Origin: Nitzschia sp. DOCU1
Lineage: Eukaryota > Bacillariophyta > Bacillariophyceae > Bacillariales > Bacillariaceae
DNA length: 64,000 bases
Direction of reading: 5' to 3'
Assembly: GCA_951394045.1 (NCBI GenBank)
Contig: OX595991.1
Coordinates: forward strand, 2,852,001-2,916,000
The notes beneath the pieces were generated by a model. That model had not been told where the DNA came from, did no database searches, and worked only from the letters and a program-made list of their open reading frames with translations. Positions 38,943-49,608 of this stretch are shown in pieces (within the stretch, counting starts at the first letter, position 1; each line of letters starts with the position of its first letter). The position numbers and the translations under genes are program-made.

Positions 38943-39994
38943 CTACTCGCCTCTAGTCGAGACATTGCATCGGGTTTCGTTGTTCGAACTTCTCTCGTGA
39001 CCCGAGCTCGCCAATGAAGGGCTACCACGGCCTCGACCCGTACTGCCAGAAAGCGCGAGGAAAGTGCTCGGAATCGCACCGAGAAGGGAGCCCGCTCCTA
39101 GTCCAGGCGCCAATGGCACCCTCAAGGCAAGAGCGGACAAGAGCATTTCATGGTAGCCATTCTCCAGATTGCGGAGGCGTCTCTGATAGTTCATTTCCAA
39201 TGACTGCTTGAAACGCATGAGCTTGAGATCCATTGTGGACTCGATTTCATCCAATCTTTCTTTCAGAGTCTCGATTTCGCTTTGCAGGGATTCTACGTTA
39301 CTGGTATCTTCATGTCCTGCTGCGTTCTTTGTGGCACGATTGATCTTGTGAAGAAGATCGGGGCGATCGCGCTGGAAATATTCGTGATAAAACTGAACTG
39401 ACTGTGGTTCCATTCCGTCTTCTTGGTTCATGACCGGGCAATCAGACCTAATCTTGCGGAAACCTATCGAACGTAGCACAATATAAGTTGTTGACGAACC
39501 ATTGCACCTTGCAAACAGATCGAGACGATATTTGTGGTTTCGTACCATAAAAGTTCAGTTGGCGGACGAAGCTGCTAAATTTTGAATGCTTGAAGTAACG
39601 TGGAAGCACGGTCTGTTGAATGGAGATACAGTTTGCCCGATGATCAGAGGAGAAGAAAATGATCCCAGACGTCAAGAAAGTTCCCACCGGCTTACCTCAG
39701 AGAATTCCTCGATGTCCTTGACCACGAAGCCATCACCGTGCAGGGTCCAGCATATAACATTACGATCGCCGCTGTTGACCATGTGAAATGTTTCTGTGGT
39801 GGCGAAAAAATGGTCCGATGAGTATGACCGCGACAAGAGTACTCATCACGCATCAGCGGAGCCAACATCCAAATGGGTCACTTACTGGACAAGAAGCGAT
39901 TTAGTTGATGGTGCTTCCCACCAATCGTCGCGGTGGCAGAAGGGGATTTCACCATGCCCCCAGGCGCTGAATCGTTGCTTCGAGAAACAGTCAT
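38943..39994 (-). CDS. Heat-shock-factor-type transcription factor, 4 exons
   Basis: Exons 39886-39994, 39696-39793, 39546-39612 and 38943-39463 join in frame (all GT-AG) into 264 residues. The assembled DNA-binding domain is canonical: LNRFLSKTFHMVNSGDRN, then VICWTLHGDGFVVKDIEEFS, TVLPRYFKHSKFSSFVRQLN, and FYGFRKIRSD. The end of the domain reads VQFYHEYFQRDRPDLLHKIN. An acidic linker and a coiled coil (about 148-195, VESLQSEIETLKERLDEIE) follow, the HR-A/B oligomerisation region. The C-terminal part is short and Ser/Arg-rich. Splitting this domain over three introns explains why no single frame shows it. It contrasts with the intron-poor HSF at 5923-6624. Confidence 0.9.
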
Positions 39995-41446
39995 GCTAGA
40001 GATGGGGTCAAATCTTTCATTCGAATTGTAGCTAGATTTCTTTTTGAAGATCTATCGTTCCTTGAAACAATAGAGAGGGTTGGCGCTATGCACGTGGGAT
40101 TTGTTTGCGACTAAAAGGCATCATGTAAAACACAGCAATCATCAGTTTTCTCCCAGGCATCTCGAATACTCTATCATAGTATTAGCGGATATTGAAATTG
40201 CGGGGATGATCTGGTCTTCATTAATACTATCTGAGAACATTTCAGTTCCGCGTAGAATATGTGCCAAATGGGGGTGGAACAAAAGCTTCGATTGTGTTCT
40301 GTTTGTTCGCACCTGCGGTAATTGAGAACCAAATCGATCAAGCATTTGCAACACAAAGAAGGATCAAGAACATCATCGACGCGTGTTGCTATCGGGCAGA
40401 ACATGGAATTTCGTCCACCCTTTCCGTTTTGTTTAGCGTAGTGAAGGGTTTCAGCAATACGGTTAATACAGCCCTTGTCTGCAACGTTGGGCCTCCTACA
40501 AAATTCGAACGAGTGTCACTTATTGGTGTGCAACCAAAGTCCAGGTTTGGAAAATAGCGCCTTGCTACTACCGGTAATTTGCTGTAAAGCCCACAACATC
40601 AAGGTGTTCTTGACACCAGCAACGCAGCGACTACTGCTGCTGTCTACCGGTAGTTATCTGGCCATGCGGCCACATGTTGCTGCTCTACTATCGGTAGCTA
40701 GAGTAGTATTCTTCTACTTCCTCTGCTGTGTACTCTAGCGTTACCGGTAGACAGTAATGAGGAGGAGGTTCCTCTGCTGTGTACTCTAGCGTTACCGGTA
40801 GACAGTAATGAGGAGGAGGTTCGGCGAAGAGAGAAACGATGAGGACTCTACTGTAGAGTGATAGTAGAAGTAAGAAGAAGCAACAGTACAGCACCACCGA
40901 AGAAAGTGGAATTCTCGCTCGTCATTCATGATGAAAAGAGACAACGCGAAGAATGCTGCAGCTGTCGGCGGTATGCCGCAGCAGCACCATGATGTAACGA
41001 TCCTCGATATCATCAAAGAATAGTAGTCGCAATTGAAGGTTCCTGCTGTTGGGCTTGGAACTGTAGTCATGAGAGGGCTCCTGAGCGGTGTGACCATGAA
41101 AGTACTACTAATGAGTGTGATTGCGGCGGGGCGGGGGGGGGGGGGGGGGGGGCTGCTCTTCTTGTTGCGTTCTGGAGGTGGTGGTCCTCGCCTTCGTCGG
41201 TACGAGGACGAAGTGCGATAATAGCATTCGCTCGGTATGACAATGCTCCTAATATCTACGGTAGCTACTCGTAGAAGAATTCGTGAAAAGTTGTATTACT
41301 TGTACAGGAGAATAGATCGTTCATCATGTGTAGTAGTATGGGTTATGATGGTAATCATAAAAGAGAGAAGAGCGGCAGGCATTGTCCTTTCGGCCCCGCA
41401 GAATGTCAAGCACAGTCTGCATTCCCCACCCATTATCGTCGTCTAA
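39995..41446. other. Intergenic with repeats and a poly-G tract
   Basis: About 1.45 kb without a recognised gene. It holds a 51-bp tandem duplication (40720-40821), four TACCGGTA octamers (40569, 40645, 40742, 40793) and a run of 20 G at 41133-41152. Short open frames (for example 40261-40557) show no family features. Confidence 0.45.
40720..40821. repeat. 51-bp tandem duplication
   Basis: Two essentially identical units starting at 40720 and 40771, opening CCTCTGCTGTGTACTCTAGC and ending GGAGGAGGTT. Each contains one TACCGGTAG. Confidence 0.85.
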
Positions 41447-42500
41447 CTAAGCATTGTGAGGACCACCCATGCCGGAAGGATGTTGCGCATTTGCTTGTTG
41501 CTGCTGATCCAACTCGTCAAACGAACTGGGCATATCGCTGCTCGGTCCCCGGTAGATATCTCGCCAATTTTGAGCGTGAACCTCGTCCAGAACCAAGGAA
41601 AAGCACGATACTAGAGCATCGCGTTCTCGCGGCGAGTTTGCTTCCAAGTCCAAGGAACCTTCCTTGGTAAGAAGCGAGAAACAGAGGGCATCACTGACAC
41701 TGGCGTTTTCAACTCTTCGCAGCGCCGTCGTTTGTTTACCAACATCGACATACATAATATGAGATAGGGGAACTTGATGAAGCTTTCCCATCTTGGGTTT
41801 GGTGTCTTTGGACCCCTTCTTTCGAGTTTCCGTTCGCCATGTGACAGCCGACTCAGTAAGTTGTAGTCGCACCGTCTTGGGCTTGCCTCGACTTCCGTGG
41901 GCGACAATCAATACACCCGGGTCTCTTAATTGCTGCATGGCTGCGCTAATGACGATCTCTTCGTTCTGCTGCAAGTCCATCATGCCGCCAACCTGCGAGT
42001 GTCCATGGTTGACTCCAAATACAACTTGTTCTTCACCGTATCGTTGGCCCGTTCCGACCGTGTTCGCCGTATAAGATCCCATGCTCGGTGCACCCAATCC
42101 CATGCCGTGCATCCTGTGCCCTGTGGCAGTGGAAGCGTGTGTGTGCGTTCCAAAGGTGGTTCCCGTCATTCCAGTAGCCACAGATCCAACTATCGAGCCA
42201 CCGTCCTGGTAGAAAACAAAGCAATTGCAATAACAACCACAGAGTGAGTCGTCAGCACAACCCCCAGAGGCCGCTGGAAGGTCAACGATACAACCCCATC
42301 ATTCGTACCTGACCGTAACCTCGGTTTCGTCGCATTCGACTTCGGGCAGACCAGGCATGGCGTCGCGGGTACGCGCCGAAATATTGCTTTCGCAGTGCCC
42401 GTGGCATCAGGAGGTACAACACAAATAACAGTAACAACCCAAAGAGACCGACAGAGAACTGGATGGGGTCAATGCCCAGAGGACCTTTAGGTATGCTCAT
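41447..42500 (-). CDS. Single-pass membrane protein with PH-like domain, 2 exons
   Basis: Exons 42309-42500 and 41447-42205 (donor GTACGA, acceptor CTACCAG, phase 0) give 316 residues. A membrane segment lies at about 14-32 (QFSVGLFGLLLLFVLYLL), and an Arg-rich stretch (about 35-63) follows on the cytoplasmic side. A Gly/Thr/His-rich linker then leads to a domain from about residue 150. Its features are DPGVLIVAHG, VRLQLTESAVTWRTETR, LSHIMYVDVGKQT, FSLLTKEGSLDLEANS and PRERDALVSCFSLVLDEVHA. This strand order and terminal helix are typical of a PH/PH-like lipid- or protein-binding fold. The C-terminal 25 residues are Gln/Pro-rich. The role is unknown; membrane-contact or trafficking functions would fit but are not shown. 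Confidence 0.7.
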
Positions 42501-43258
42501 CTTTCAGAGGGTATATTGATTGATAAGAGAACGATATCGCCGTGTAGCAGTCCACACCAATGATCCTGATTCTGAACTAAACGGACGGAATACGATGCCC
42601 CCTCCGCGCCAGAAGATAATGTTGTCGTGTATATAACCGAAAGGCAACCAGATAACTCTAGCTTTGGACTCTATCTATAAAGAGACAGTCAATTGCATCA
42701 AGGGAGGACGACTATTGTCCGGTCCAAGGTGCGCCTTGACGACGATTGACAGAGATGAAGATGATGAACAACGCAACCACAACAACACAAAAACAGCCAC
42801 ACGCCGTTCAGCTTTGCATGCGTGCATTCGGCAGGCTCTTTTGTAGCAGTCTACGGAAACCAACGGCACCTAAGTCTGCATGTAAAAAATGGAATCCCAC
42901 ATATAAAATCTCCTAAAAATGACTTCCGTTCTGAGCCAGCCGGCGTATCAAAATATTAGGGTATGTATATTTAAGCGATTTCACATTGGATAGGTAAAGT
43001 TCCGCGGTTGGTTTCCCCTCCTGTCGGCCATTTGGTGTTCGCCCACGCCGAACGTCGAATCGCTGATGCCGTCTCCAATCGCGCCAGCCAGGCGCGCCTC
43101 CCAGCCGCGCGAGGGCAGAAGGACGAAACTTCGGTCTTCGCTACGAGAAGCAAGCAGCACTCTTGCCAGTCATCATCGTCAAAGCAAGCATTATTGACCA
43201 AGATCAATCCTCCCCTTTTCTTCTTGTTGTTGACCCGTCAAATCAATCTATTTCAACC
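42501..43258. promoter_or_regulatory. Divergent intergenic region
   Basis: 758 bases between the PH-like protein gene (-) and V-ATPase subunit E (+). The last 250 bases are the likely 5' UTR of the latter. No gene recognised; small open frames on both strands lack features. Confidence 0.35.
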
Positions 43259-44265
43259 ATGGCAGCTACCGATCAAATCCGGCAGATGGTTAACTTCATC
43301 CTGCAAGAGGCCCATGAAAAGGCCAATGAAATTCGCGTAAAGGTGTGTCGGGCATTTCCCGTTTTCGGTATTTTGAAAATCTTTTTATTCCATCGGCTTG
43401 AGGAGGGCGGGGTTTCGATGCGGAAGCTACTTCTGGGGAAAGATCTCGTTAACATGTTGTTTGGGGTTATTTGGATTGCAGAAATGGTGCCATTACCGTC
43501 CCTTTCGGCCTCCAAACCTTGATCGAATCCATCATGGTCGCTATCGGACCGTTGAACCTCGGGGCGAAGCTCCGGCGACTTGCACGCGCGCGTTTTATTA
43601 ACCAAATTTTTCGCCTTTGTCCCCCACCGACCGCCAAACTCTCACATCCTTTGCTCTTTTTGCTTTCTTGCAACTACTAGACGGAACATGATTTCAACTT
43701 GGAAAAGCAAACGTTGGTGCATGAAGCCAAGTTGAACATTCAAGATGAATTCACCAAGAAGGAGAAGGATCGTGAGATTCAAGAGCGCATTGCTCGTTCC
43801 GCAGAAATTGGAGAATGCCGCGTCAAGAAGATGAAGCTTCGTGATGAGCTCCTCCAAAACTTGCTAACAGAGGCTGGAGCCAAATGTGCCGTCGTCACTC
43901 GTGGACAAAACTACCCTCAGCTCTTGCAAAAGTTGATTGTTCAAGGTCTTATCAAGATTGAGGAGAACGAAGTTACCGTGTTTTGCCGTGGAGAAGATGT
44001 CAAGACGGTCGAGGGCATTTTGCCGGCGGCAATTAAGGAATACGTTGACATTATCAAGCGGGAGTCCGGAGTGACTTTAACCCCCATGGTCACATTGAAC
44101 TCTGATCGATCCAAGGATCTGAAGGAGACCAGCTATGGAGGTGTCTTGTTGACTGCTTGTGGTGGAAGGATTGAATGCGACAATACTATGAGCTCGCGTC
44201 TGCACCTTGTGTATGAGGACCTCTTGCCAGCGATCCGTGCCATTTTGTTCCCTGAAAGCGGTTAG
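43259..44265 (+). CDS. V-type proton ATPase subunit E, 2 exons
   Basis: A peripheral-stalk subunit of the V1 sector that links the catalytic head to the membrane rotor stator in vacuoles and other acid compartments. Exons 43259-43342 and 43681-44265, split by a 338-bp intron (GTGTGT to CTACTAG), give 222 residues, near the usual 226-230. The join EIRVK/TEHDFNLEK matches the family's EIxxKxxEEFNIEK exactly. Landmarks are FILQEAHEKANEI, then a long charged helix (about 30-100), LLQNLLTEAG, and LLQKLIVQGLIKI. The end, YGGVLLTACGGRIECDNTMS followed by RLHLVYEDLLPAIR, is the conserved C-terminal head. The first exon is only 28 codons. Confidence 0.95.
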
Positions 44266-44656
44266 AAGCCCTCTATTCTTAGTAAATATTAAAGCCGCTT
44301 TTGCTGATGTCGCCGAGATTGCGACGTTTGCTAAAGGCGCATGGGATTGACCAGATTGCAGGGTACCAGATGAAGACAATCTTATAGAAGCCGTTCATTC
44401 TCTTATTCTAGTATTGTTGTGAACGTTCTATTCATTATACTTCGTTTTCTACTAGGAGCGGTGTATGTTCAACGAACGATAGACTCTATCAAAAGGGGAG
44501 TGCCACGCACGCTAGGGTAGAGCGTTAACAGCGGACCATTGACTCATTATTGATGTTACATGTCAGCAACGGCAGAGTATGGACCTCTCTTGGCCTTCTA
44601 ACATTCACTCCACAGCTAAAGCAAATACGTGCCTGGCCTAGGCTTGACACTCGTGC
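44266..44656. other. Convergent intergenic region
   Basis: 391 bases between the 3' ends of V-ATPase E (+) and the kinase (-). Nothing recognised. Confidence 0.4.
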
Positions 44657-46027
44657 TCAAACGCCGTGGTCTACTCGCCCTCGTAATTCTAAACCACCAT
44701 TGTCATCACAAACAATGTTGTTCGCCTCGAGAAGCTTTCGTAGTCGGAAAATCTCCTGATTCTGAAGCTCCACCGTCTCCTGTAAGGAACGGACCTGTGA
44801 TTGTAGATCCGCTACCCAGTTACGGGTAGAGTTTTCTTGGCACAAGCCAAGGGATTGAAGCTCCTGCAGAATCTCAAAGCAAGAAGGTCTCGCAGCGGGT
44901 GGATCTTGTAGTAGCATGCGCTGGGCAAGCCCAAAGGCTACAGGATACTGTCTTGTCCACTCGAGAGGAAACGTCCCCTGTCGAAGCGCTCCCAATACAT
45001 GAGCTCGTTCCATTCCAGTGGCAAAGGAATGAAAGAGTTCCACCAACACAATTCCCAGGGAATAAACGTCGGCTTTTTCATCGTAGTATCTGCTAGAGCT
45101 AACCTCGGGTGCAGCATAGAGAAATGTTCCAACATCTGAGGACTTGGATGTCAGCCAATCGTCGTCGGAATTGCGGCTGCCATCACGGGCAACCCGTTTG
45201 GAACTATCGGTAGAGTCGGTACTTTCAATGGGGGCGATACTATGCGTCGTGGCAAGCCCGAGGTCCCCAATCTTCACGACGCCTTCATGGACAAAGATGT
45301 TTGATGGTTTGACGTCACGATGAATGATTCCATTGGCGTGTAAATGGGCAAAGCCTTCCAAAGTCTGACCGAATAGCGCCCAAATCTTGTTTTCGTCGTC
45401 GCGGCAGTCGTTGACAGCATCCAAAAGAGTCGTTTCGCAATACTCCATGAGAATGTAAAGGCATTCCGGCAGTACCTTCGCTTCTCGTATGGAGATATTA
45501 GAGACGTCAACGTCTCCAGGAATGCTCTTTTTGTAGCAGGCGACACAAAGATTCAACGGTTGCAGCACCGCATCAATCATTCCCCACTGCTCCAGAGTGA
45601 CCTCCCAGTCCTTATATCTTGACTGGCATAAATTGCACGTTGGATCAGATCCAGTGCTTTTCGATGAATCAGTAGTTTCTACACTGATGCTGTTGGTCCA
45701 CTTGGATGATGTTTCATCTCCCTCCAGGTCGTCCGACAGATCCCCCCGCTCAATCCAAGCCGAGTAATATCTCACCACATGGTCACTCTTGATACTTGCA
45801 AGAACCTGCACTTCTCTCAAGATTTTCTCCATTTCTTTGGAACTAGAACTTGCCCGTACGACTTTCAAGGCATATACTTTTCCATCGAGCTTGTGACGGA
45901 CGCGATGGACACGGCCAAACCCGCCTGTGCCAAGTTCTTCCAAAACTTGATAGTCCGTCTTGTGCCGACGAGTTCGATCCGCTCGAGACGACCATGTCAG
46001 ACCCGCCGTCCAGACGCCCTGAAACAT
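44657..46027 (-). CDS. PEK/GCN2-like (eIF2-alpha kinase family) protein kinase with a Cys4 insert
   Basis: 456 residues from ATG 46027; the frame is open slightly upstream through a GTG. Glycine loop GTGGFGRV (33-40), catalytic Lys55 in VYALKVV, IIHRDVKPSNIF (234-245), DLG at 255-257 and GTFLYAAPE follow the eIF2-alpha-kinase pattern, including DLG in place of DFG and a long insert between strands 4 and 5. The insert (about 95-185) carries an acidic Ser/Thr stretch and two CxxC pairs (C131/C134, C161/C164) that look like a small zinc ribbon. A C-terminal coiled coil (about 405-440) could mediate dimerisation. If it is a true eIF2-alpha kinase it would repress translation under stress; the sensor remains unknown. 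Confidence 0.82.
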   Translation of the reverse strand: MFQGVWTAGLTWSSRADRTRRHKTDYQVLEELGTGGFGRVHRVRHKLDGKVYALKVVRASSSSKEMEKILREVQVLASIKSDHVVRYYSAWIERGDLSDDLEGDETSSKWTNSISVETTDSSKSTGSDPTCNLCQSRYKDWEVTLEQWGMIDAVLQPLNLCVACYKKSIPGDVDVSNISIREAKVLPECLYILMEYCETTLLDAVNDCRDDENKIWALFGQTLEGFAHLHANGIIHRDVKPSNIFVHEGVVKIGDLGLATTHSIAPIESTDSTDSSKRVARDGSRNSDDDWLTSKSSDVGTFLYAAPEVSSSRYYDEKADVYSLGIVLVELFHSFATGMERAHVLGALRQGTFPLEWTRQYPVAFGLAQRMLLQDPPAARPSCFEILQELQSLGLCQENSTRNWVADLQSQVRSLQETVELQNQEIFRLRKLLEANNIVCDDNGGLELRGRVDHGV

Positions 46028-46425
46028 GGCATCCTGTGACACACTTTGTGGGGTTTCAGTTTGTGGAGTGTGCCCGACGCATTCAAATGACTATTGTCCC
46101 GAGGCCTTGCGGATCCATGGTCGATACAGTAGTGCTGATCCATTTTTGTGGATCCAGGTTGGTCGGAGGGATCGTATGCGCACCTGCGCGCTGGAAGATT
46201 GCCCGCCAAAAAACGATCTGCGTATCATACCACCAGCATCTCTTGTCACCGACGACATGACGATGACGATAGACCACGGCGACATAAAAGCGAAAGGCCT
46301 GCAACTAGAAACGACGCGTTGCGGTGCATTTTAGCGGGCAGAACTAGTGATCATGGTGTCTAGTGATCTTTGGATGTTCCTTTGAACACGAGGGAATCTT
46401 GGTGGTTTGTTGAAACAACGAGACC
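46028..46425. promoter_or_regulatory. Divergent intergenic region
   Basis: 398 bases between the kinase (-) and sulfotransferase (+) starts. The minus strand keeps an open frame at 46083-46304, possibly a missed N-terminal kinase exon, but it has no recognisable domain. Confidence 0.35.
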
Positions 46426-47814
46426 ATGGTCGCCGTCAACGTGACGCCGCGGAAGAAATCGAATCGATCTCTTTTGTGTGGGGTGGTTGTCGTTATTGCT
46501 TTTGCTGTTAGTGCAATGCTGAACTCGCAACAACCCATGCTTTCTTTGGATTTTGACTCTGTTCAACAACGAAATGAGCTTTTGGGTATTGGAAATAACT
46601 CTTCGACCAGAGGAAATGCTGACCCGCCCCACGGTGCCACTGAATCGAAGAGTTTCGCCACGGCGGACACAAGCAACGCCAGCAAGGTTGTATACCCTCT
46701 GGAATCTTTGAATCTGCAATCGGCAAAAGCTGCCTATGAGCGTGGCTTTTGGCAGCGAACAGAACCCGTCCCTTTGGATCGATGGCAAGCCACCGCTAAT
46801 ACTACATGCATTCCCCACTCGAATCCCATTTTGGACTGGAAACGACGAGTGCCTCACGTCATTATGATTGGAGCTCAAAAGAGTGGAACGACTGCCTTGT
46901 CCTATTATTTGTACAATCATCCTGCGATACAATATTTTCCTTCCAAAGAGTTGCACTATTTCGACGAAGACCTCGATCAAAATCCAGCAATTCTGGTCAA
47001 TGGCAGTGGCATTCGTGCCGACAAAGTTCTGGAGCACTATCAAGAAAAAGTCATTGGAGAAATGGTACCACTCATCAAATTCCAAATGGAACAAAAGTAT
47101 GCTTTGGATGCTACTCCAAACTACATGTGGTTGAGCGACCGCGTCCCCCATCGCATCTTGTGCGCTACGCCTTGGGTCAAACTGCTGGCGATCTTGAGAG
47201 ATCCTGTCGATCGAGCTTATTCACAGTATCATATGCAGTTCCATCGAGACCTTTCCAACCCAGATAGTCGGCGAGGATATGTTTCGTTTGAAGACTACAT
47301 TTCTTTGGATATGAAAGTACTGCAAGATGTGGGCGTACTACCAAAGGGCTGCAGTGGTTGGCACAGCGATAATGGCGGCAAGGAAATCCCATCAATGGAC
47401 CCTTCCTTTCTGGACTCGGACAAAGTAATGCAGGCTTGGGCGACCTATACAAAACTCGGTTTGAATTCTCCAGTTGGACGGGGCCTTTATGCTTTCCAAC
47501 TAAGGCATTGGTTTCAGGTAATGGATCTTTACAACAAGCCACGATCCGACCTCCTGGTGCTCTCCAGTCGACGACTTTTAAACTCGCCAAACGAAACCTA
47601 TGCTGAGATTCTGCAATTTCTGGAGCTACCGCGACATTCGTTGCCCTCGTACAGCAAGATACATGCAACGCAGTATCGGGCTGCTAAAATGGACCCGGAA
47701 CTCCGGGTTAAGCTACAGGCCTTCTATGCCCCATTCAACCGTCAACTCAAGGCGCTGCTATCGACGAACGCCTGGGATGGAATCTGGGAAGACGAAATGA
47801 ACTCTACTATGTAG
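46426..47814 (+). CDS. Golgi sulfotransferase (heparan-sulfotransferase-like fold)
   Basis: 462 residues, ATG at 46426, no intron. A signal-anchor at about 16-31 makes it a type II Golgi protein. The PAPS 5'-phosphosulfate loop GAQKSGTTA is at 149-157, preceded by the VPHVIMI strand. The 3'-phosphate-binding motif LRDPVDRAYSQY is at 257-268. KELHYFDEDLDQNPA after the loop and a late Cys resemble NDST and 3-O-sulfotransferases. It is better conserved than the sulfotransferase-like gene at 10545 and is not its close paralogue. The acceptor is presumably a sulfated cell-surface or frustule-associated glycan; this last point is inference. Confidence 0.88.
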   Translation: MVAVNVTPRKKSNRSLLCGVVVVIAFAVSAMLNSQQPMLSLDFDSVQQRNELLGIGNNSSTRGNADPPHGATESKSFATADTSNASKVVYPLESLNLQSAKAAYERGFWQRTEPVPLDRWQATANTTCIPHSNPILDWKRRVPHVIMIGAQKSGTTALSYYLYNHPAIQYFPSKELHYFDEDLDQNPAILVNGSGIRADKVLEHYQEKVIGEMVPLIKFQMEQKYALDATPNYMWLSDRVPHRILCATPWVKLLAILRDPVDRAYSQYHMQFHRDLSNPDSRRGYVSFEDYISLDMKVLQDVGVLPKGCSGWHSDNGGKEIPSMDPSFLDSDKVMQAWATYTKLGLNSPVGRGLYAFQLRHWFQVMDLYNKPRSDLLVLSSRRLLNSPNETYAEILQFLELPRHSLPSYSKIHATQYRAAKMDPELRVKLQAFYAPFNRQLKALLSTNAWDGIWEDEMNSTM

Positions 47815-48288
47815 CAACTACAATTTGCCCACCCACCGGTGCCAAGAAGTTTGCTCTGGATCAGCAAAGAACGTCGTCACCGCAGCAAAAACATAGTACA
47901 TATTGGATGCGATTGTTGGAAGGAAATAGAAGCAAGGCGAAACGCCGGGGGGGGGGGGGGGGGGAGCAGTCTATTTGTGGAGTTAATGGCTTGGTGCAGC
48001 ACAGAGACGACGATCATTGGTGAAGCTCCATGGATGCAGTCATCCAATTTCGTCCTACTCGGCAAGAGAACCCTGGTTCGCTACCGGTACATTATATTAT
48101 AGCCCGGGTCATTTTTCGCGACACGTGTTGAGGATTTGGGCTTCTTTTTTTCTGCCTATTACAGTGCCCCGTGGTCTTTCGTGTTTGCAATATTTTATCC
48201 GAAAGAAGACCTTGGTGTTTTTATCCGATCGGCCATCGGGGAAATGGAAAACCTCACAATTTTGTAATTCGAATGCCACCGCAACACC
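47815..48288. other. Intergenic with poly-G tract
   Basis: 474 bases. A run of 18 G lies at 47947-47964 and a TACCGGTA octamer at 48082-48089. No gene recognised. Confidence 0.4.
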
Positions 48289-49608
48289 ATGATGCTTGCT
48301 ACTACCTCATGCACGAACTTGAAACGAAGATGGCTACTTCCCAACGTGGTCCTAGTATGGTACATGTTTTACGCGATTGTAACCCAATATCACGCCATGC
48401 TTTCGTCGACAATTCATAATCATGTGGATAACGACGTGTTTCAACCAGAAGAGGTGATTGCCCACCAACGAAGACTTTCTTCAATTCAGCAAGGCAACAA
48501 GACTGAGACAGAAGATCTTTCAAAGCTTCCTCCTGTGGCCATTTTCTTCCATATTTACGTGCCGAAGGATGAGGATATTGCCAGGGCCGATCATGTAGAT
48601 CGTGCCACCAAGATCATTCGTCAGCAACTGCGTGCCGTGAGCGAGGGTTTGGCTACGGTTAGTGATATGGAGCCTGCTACTATTTACTACACGACTGTTG
48701 GGAGAGAACTGGAGGCTGGATACGTGGAGAAAATCTGTCAAGACTACTCGGAGCAATTTCACTGCCACCACTTGCAACATCTTGATGAAGGCTTCGAAGA
48801 GCACACCTTGGGTGCGCTTTATGACCATTGTCAGGAGCACGAAGAGGATAGAGTGATCTACCTCCACACAAAAGGTTCCTTCCATGGTGGCAAGACACAG
48901 AGCCGATGGAGGAGACACATGACGGATGCAGTTGCTAGTCGAGATTGCATCGAGCGCGCCCACAACGAGGCTTGCGATCTCTGTGGTTTGCTCTATCTAC
49001 CTCGTCCCGGCCTTCATTTTACGGGAAACATGTTCAACGCCAAGTGTAGCTACATTCAGAAGCTGGTGCATCCCATGGAGTTTGAAGAGAAAATGGCCCA
49101 AGTTGACGCAAAAGCTCATGCACTGGTCAAGACTGGGACCCTTCAATCCAACCTCTTGAACATGGACGAAGCTTGGAATGCCGGTACCGAACGCTTTTCC
49201 ATGGAGCATTGGCACGGCAGCCACCCGTCTGTGCAAAAGATTTGTGATGTGTCCAGACACTCTCAGATCCAATACTGGCAGCAAATCCGAGCGATGGATC
49301 GAAAGCCGGGAGATTGGGAGTTTGCTGTGTTTCCTCGACACCCCGTGACAGCGGAATGGTCACACGGCTTCTCGGATAGGCTGGCTGCCAATGTCTTGAA
49401 TGATGAATCCAGGCGCAAACGCGAGTACTTCCTTCTCCCCGGACAGTTGATGAAATGGTTTGAGTTGTACGGTGAAGCGCCGCCATCCTCATCCTGGGTT
49501 TGGTCCTGGTATCCAGATGGCCAGTTTTGGAAGGAGCAGGTGGAGAAGCATGGTACAAAGGCTGTAGAAGCCGTCGCCAGCCAGTGGAGCCAGCCGATAG
49601 TCGCGTAA
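48289..49608 (+). CDS. Type II membrane glycosyltransferase-like protein, tandem copy 1
   Basis: 439 residues, ATG at 48289. A short basic start and signal-anchor (about 14-32) precede a stem and a catalytic-looking domain. VAIFFHIYVPKD opens the domain. Landmarks are HHLQHLDEGFEEHTLGALYD, VIYLHTKGSFHGG, WRRHMTDAVASRDCI and CDLCGLLYLPRPGLHFTGNM. The region ends FSMEHWHGSHPSVQKICDVS and, near the terminus, SSWVWSWYPDGQFWKEQV. HTKGS-type motifs occur in poorly described glycosyltransferases; no precise family can be named. It is about 60% identical to the next gene, clearly a tandem duplicate. Several paired Cys suit a lumenal location. Confidence 0.7.
   Translation: MMLATTSCTNLKRRWLLPNVVLVWYMFYAIVTQYHAMLSSTIHNHVDNDVFQPEEVIAHQRRLSSIQQGNKTETEDLSKLPPVAIFFHIYVPKDEDIARADHVDRATKIIRQQLRAVSEGLATVSDMEPATIYYTTVGRELEAGYVEKICQDYSEQFHCHHLQHLDEGFEEHTLGALYDHCQEHEEDRVIYLHTKGSFHGGKTQSRWRRHMTDAVASRDCIERAHNEACDLCGLLYLPRPGLHFTGNMFNAKCSYIQKLVHPMEFEEKMAQVDAKAHALVKTGTLQSNLLNMDEAWNAGTERFSMEHWHGSHPSVQKICDVSRHSQIQYWQQIRAMDRKPGDWEFAVFPRHPVTAEWSHGFSDRLAANVLNDESRRKREYFLLPGQLMKWFELYGEAPPSSSWVWSWYPDGQFWKEQVEKHGTKAVEAVASQWSQPIVA

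Noticed and set aside
40174..40404. Minus-strand open frame with several Cys/His, considered as a transposase or zinc-finger fragment
   Set aside because: Cys/His spacing fits no known finger and the frame is short; not supported.
46360..47151. 263-codon minus-strand open frame opposite the sulfotransferase
   Set aside because: Antisense to a gene with intact PAPS-binding motifs; no recognisable features of its own.
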